A stretch of 6,120 bases of DNA from DASSBQ01 sp035250505 (GTDB lineage Bacteria > Nitrospirota > Nitrospiria > Nitrospirales > Nitrospiraceae): NCBI GenBank assembly GCA_035250505.1, contig DATFFC010000037.1, forward strand, positions 1 through 6,120. Direction: 5' to 3'. The notes beneath the pieces were generated by a model that did not search any database, had not been told where the DNA came from, and was given only the letters and a program-made list of their open reading frames with translations. Below are positions 5,849 to 6,120 of the stretch, one piece after another. Made by a program: the position numbers and the translations under genes. The number at the start of each line of letters is the position of its first letter. Position 1 is the first letter of the stretch.

Positions 5849-6120
5849 ATGACGCCCGCATACACGTGGCTCTGGATCGTCCTGATCATCGAAGGCGCAC
5901 TATTAGCCGGATGCCTCGCCTTACTCTTGGGCCGGGCGGCCTGGCTGCGACACGAGGCGCGCCGCTGGGATTCCAGGAGCAAAGAAGCTCGCCTGGCGTT
6001 GATCGAGGCACTGGAGACCGGCAGGGCAGCCGGCTGGGATCTCCAAGCCGTCCCGCTGCTGCCCCGGCGCGTGCATCTGGCGCTGATCATGGATCTGGCC
6101 GGGCATCTGAGCGGGCCCAA
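5849..6120 (+). CDS. N-terminal part of a membrane-anchored protein, possibly HEAT-repeat
   Basis: An open frame starts with ATG at 5849, 4 bases after the preceding TAA, and leaves the window after 90 codons. Residues 7-29 form one hydrophobic helix (WLWIVLIIEG at 7-16), followed by a basic stretch with R29, R34, R38 and R39, so the remainder should be cytoplasmic by the positive-inside rule. Residues 44-66 look amphipathic. The piece RRVHLALIMDLAGHLSG (73-89) resembles the first helix of a HEAT-type repeat, but too little is visible to be sure. No clear Shine-Dalgarno precedes it, so translation may be coupled to the cyclase gene. An antisense minus-strand frame across this stretch has no signal peptide or motif and looks like a shadow. 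Function is unknown; the location suggests a membrane partner or target of c-di-GMP signalling. Confidence 0.75.
   Translation, partial: MTPAYTWLWIVLIIEGALLAGCLALLLGRAAWLRHEARRWDSRSKEARLALIEALETGRAAGWDLQAVPLLPRRVHLALIMDLAGHLSGP

Noticed and set aside
4918..6120. 400-codon minus-strand open frame
   Set aside because: It lies antisense to the cyclase and the following gene. The translation lacks recognisable motifs, whereas the plus strand shows clear receiver and GGDEF domains. It is a GC-rich shadow frame.

Overview
This is a GC-rich bacterial window with two transcription directions that diverge from a gene-free stretch of about 660 bases. The gene content (a MutL/GlmL-type ATPase with a small partner gene, a short secreted DUF4124-like protein, a multi-receiver diguanylate cyclase followed by a membrane-anchored protein) fits an environmental bacterium with heavy signal transduction. 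It reminds me most of Nitrospira-type genomes. That assignment is a low-confidence impression from gene content and composition, not something the sequence proves.

Left part (1-2198, minus strand). A near-consensus sigma-70 promoter (TTGACT, 17 bases, TATAAT) drives a 124-residue protein of unknown function. Its stop codon overlaps the start of the next gene as ATGA. That next gene encodes a MutL/GlmL-family protein of the actin/hexokinase/Hsp70-like ATPase fold, the family linked to the adenosylcobalamin-dependent glutamate mutase. It is open for at least 587 codons and leaves the window at position 1, its C-terminus unseen. No mutase subunit is visible here.

Middle (2258-2807, minus strand). 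A separate unit has its own strong promoter and a TTG start fixed by a good ribosome binding site. It encodes a 157-residue exported protein with a DUF4124-like Cys motif and a proline-rich tail. Positions 2732-3393 hold no convincing gene. They contain that promoter, several short inverted repeats, a weak plus-strand terminator-like hairpin and two doubtful small ORFs.

Right part (3394-6120, plus strand). An 816-residue signalling protein reads, in order: degenerate receiver, degenerate Hpt-like helical bundle, partly degenerate receiver, canonical receiver, GGDEF domain with an intact signature and RxxD inhibitory site, and a final receiver with Glu in place of the phospho-accepting Asp. 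Four bases after its stop begins a protein with one N-terminal membrane helix, truncated by the window end. The pair probably forms an operon in which c-di-GMP made by the first protein serves a membrane process.

The most interesting points are the mix of live, dead and phosphomimetic-looking receivers around one cyclase domain, and the overlapping small gene plus MutL-like ATPase without a visible mutase.
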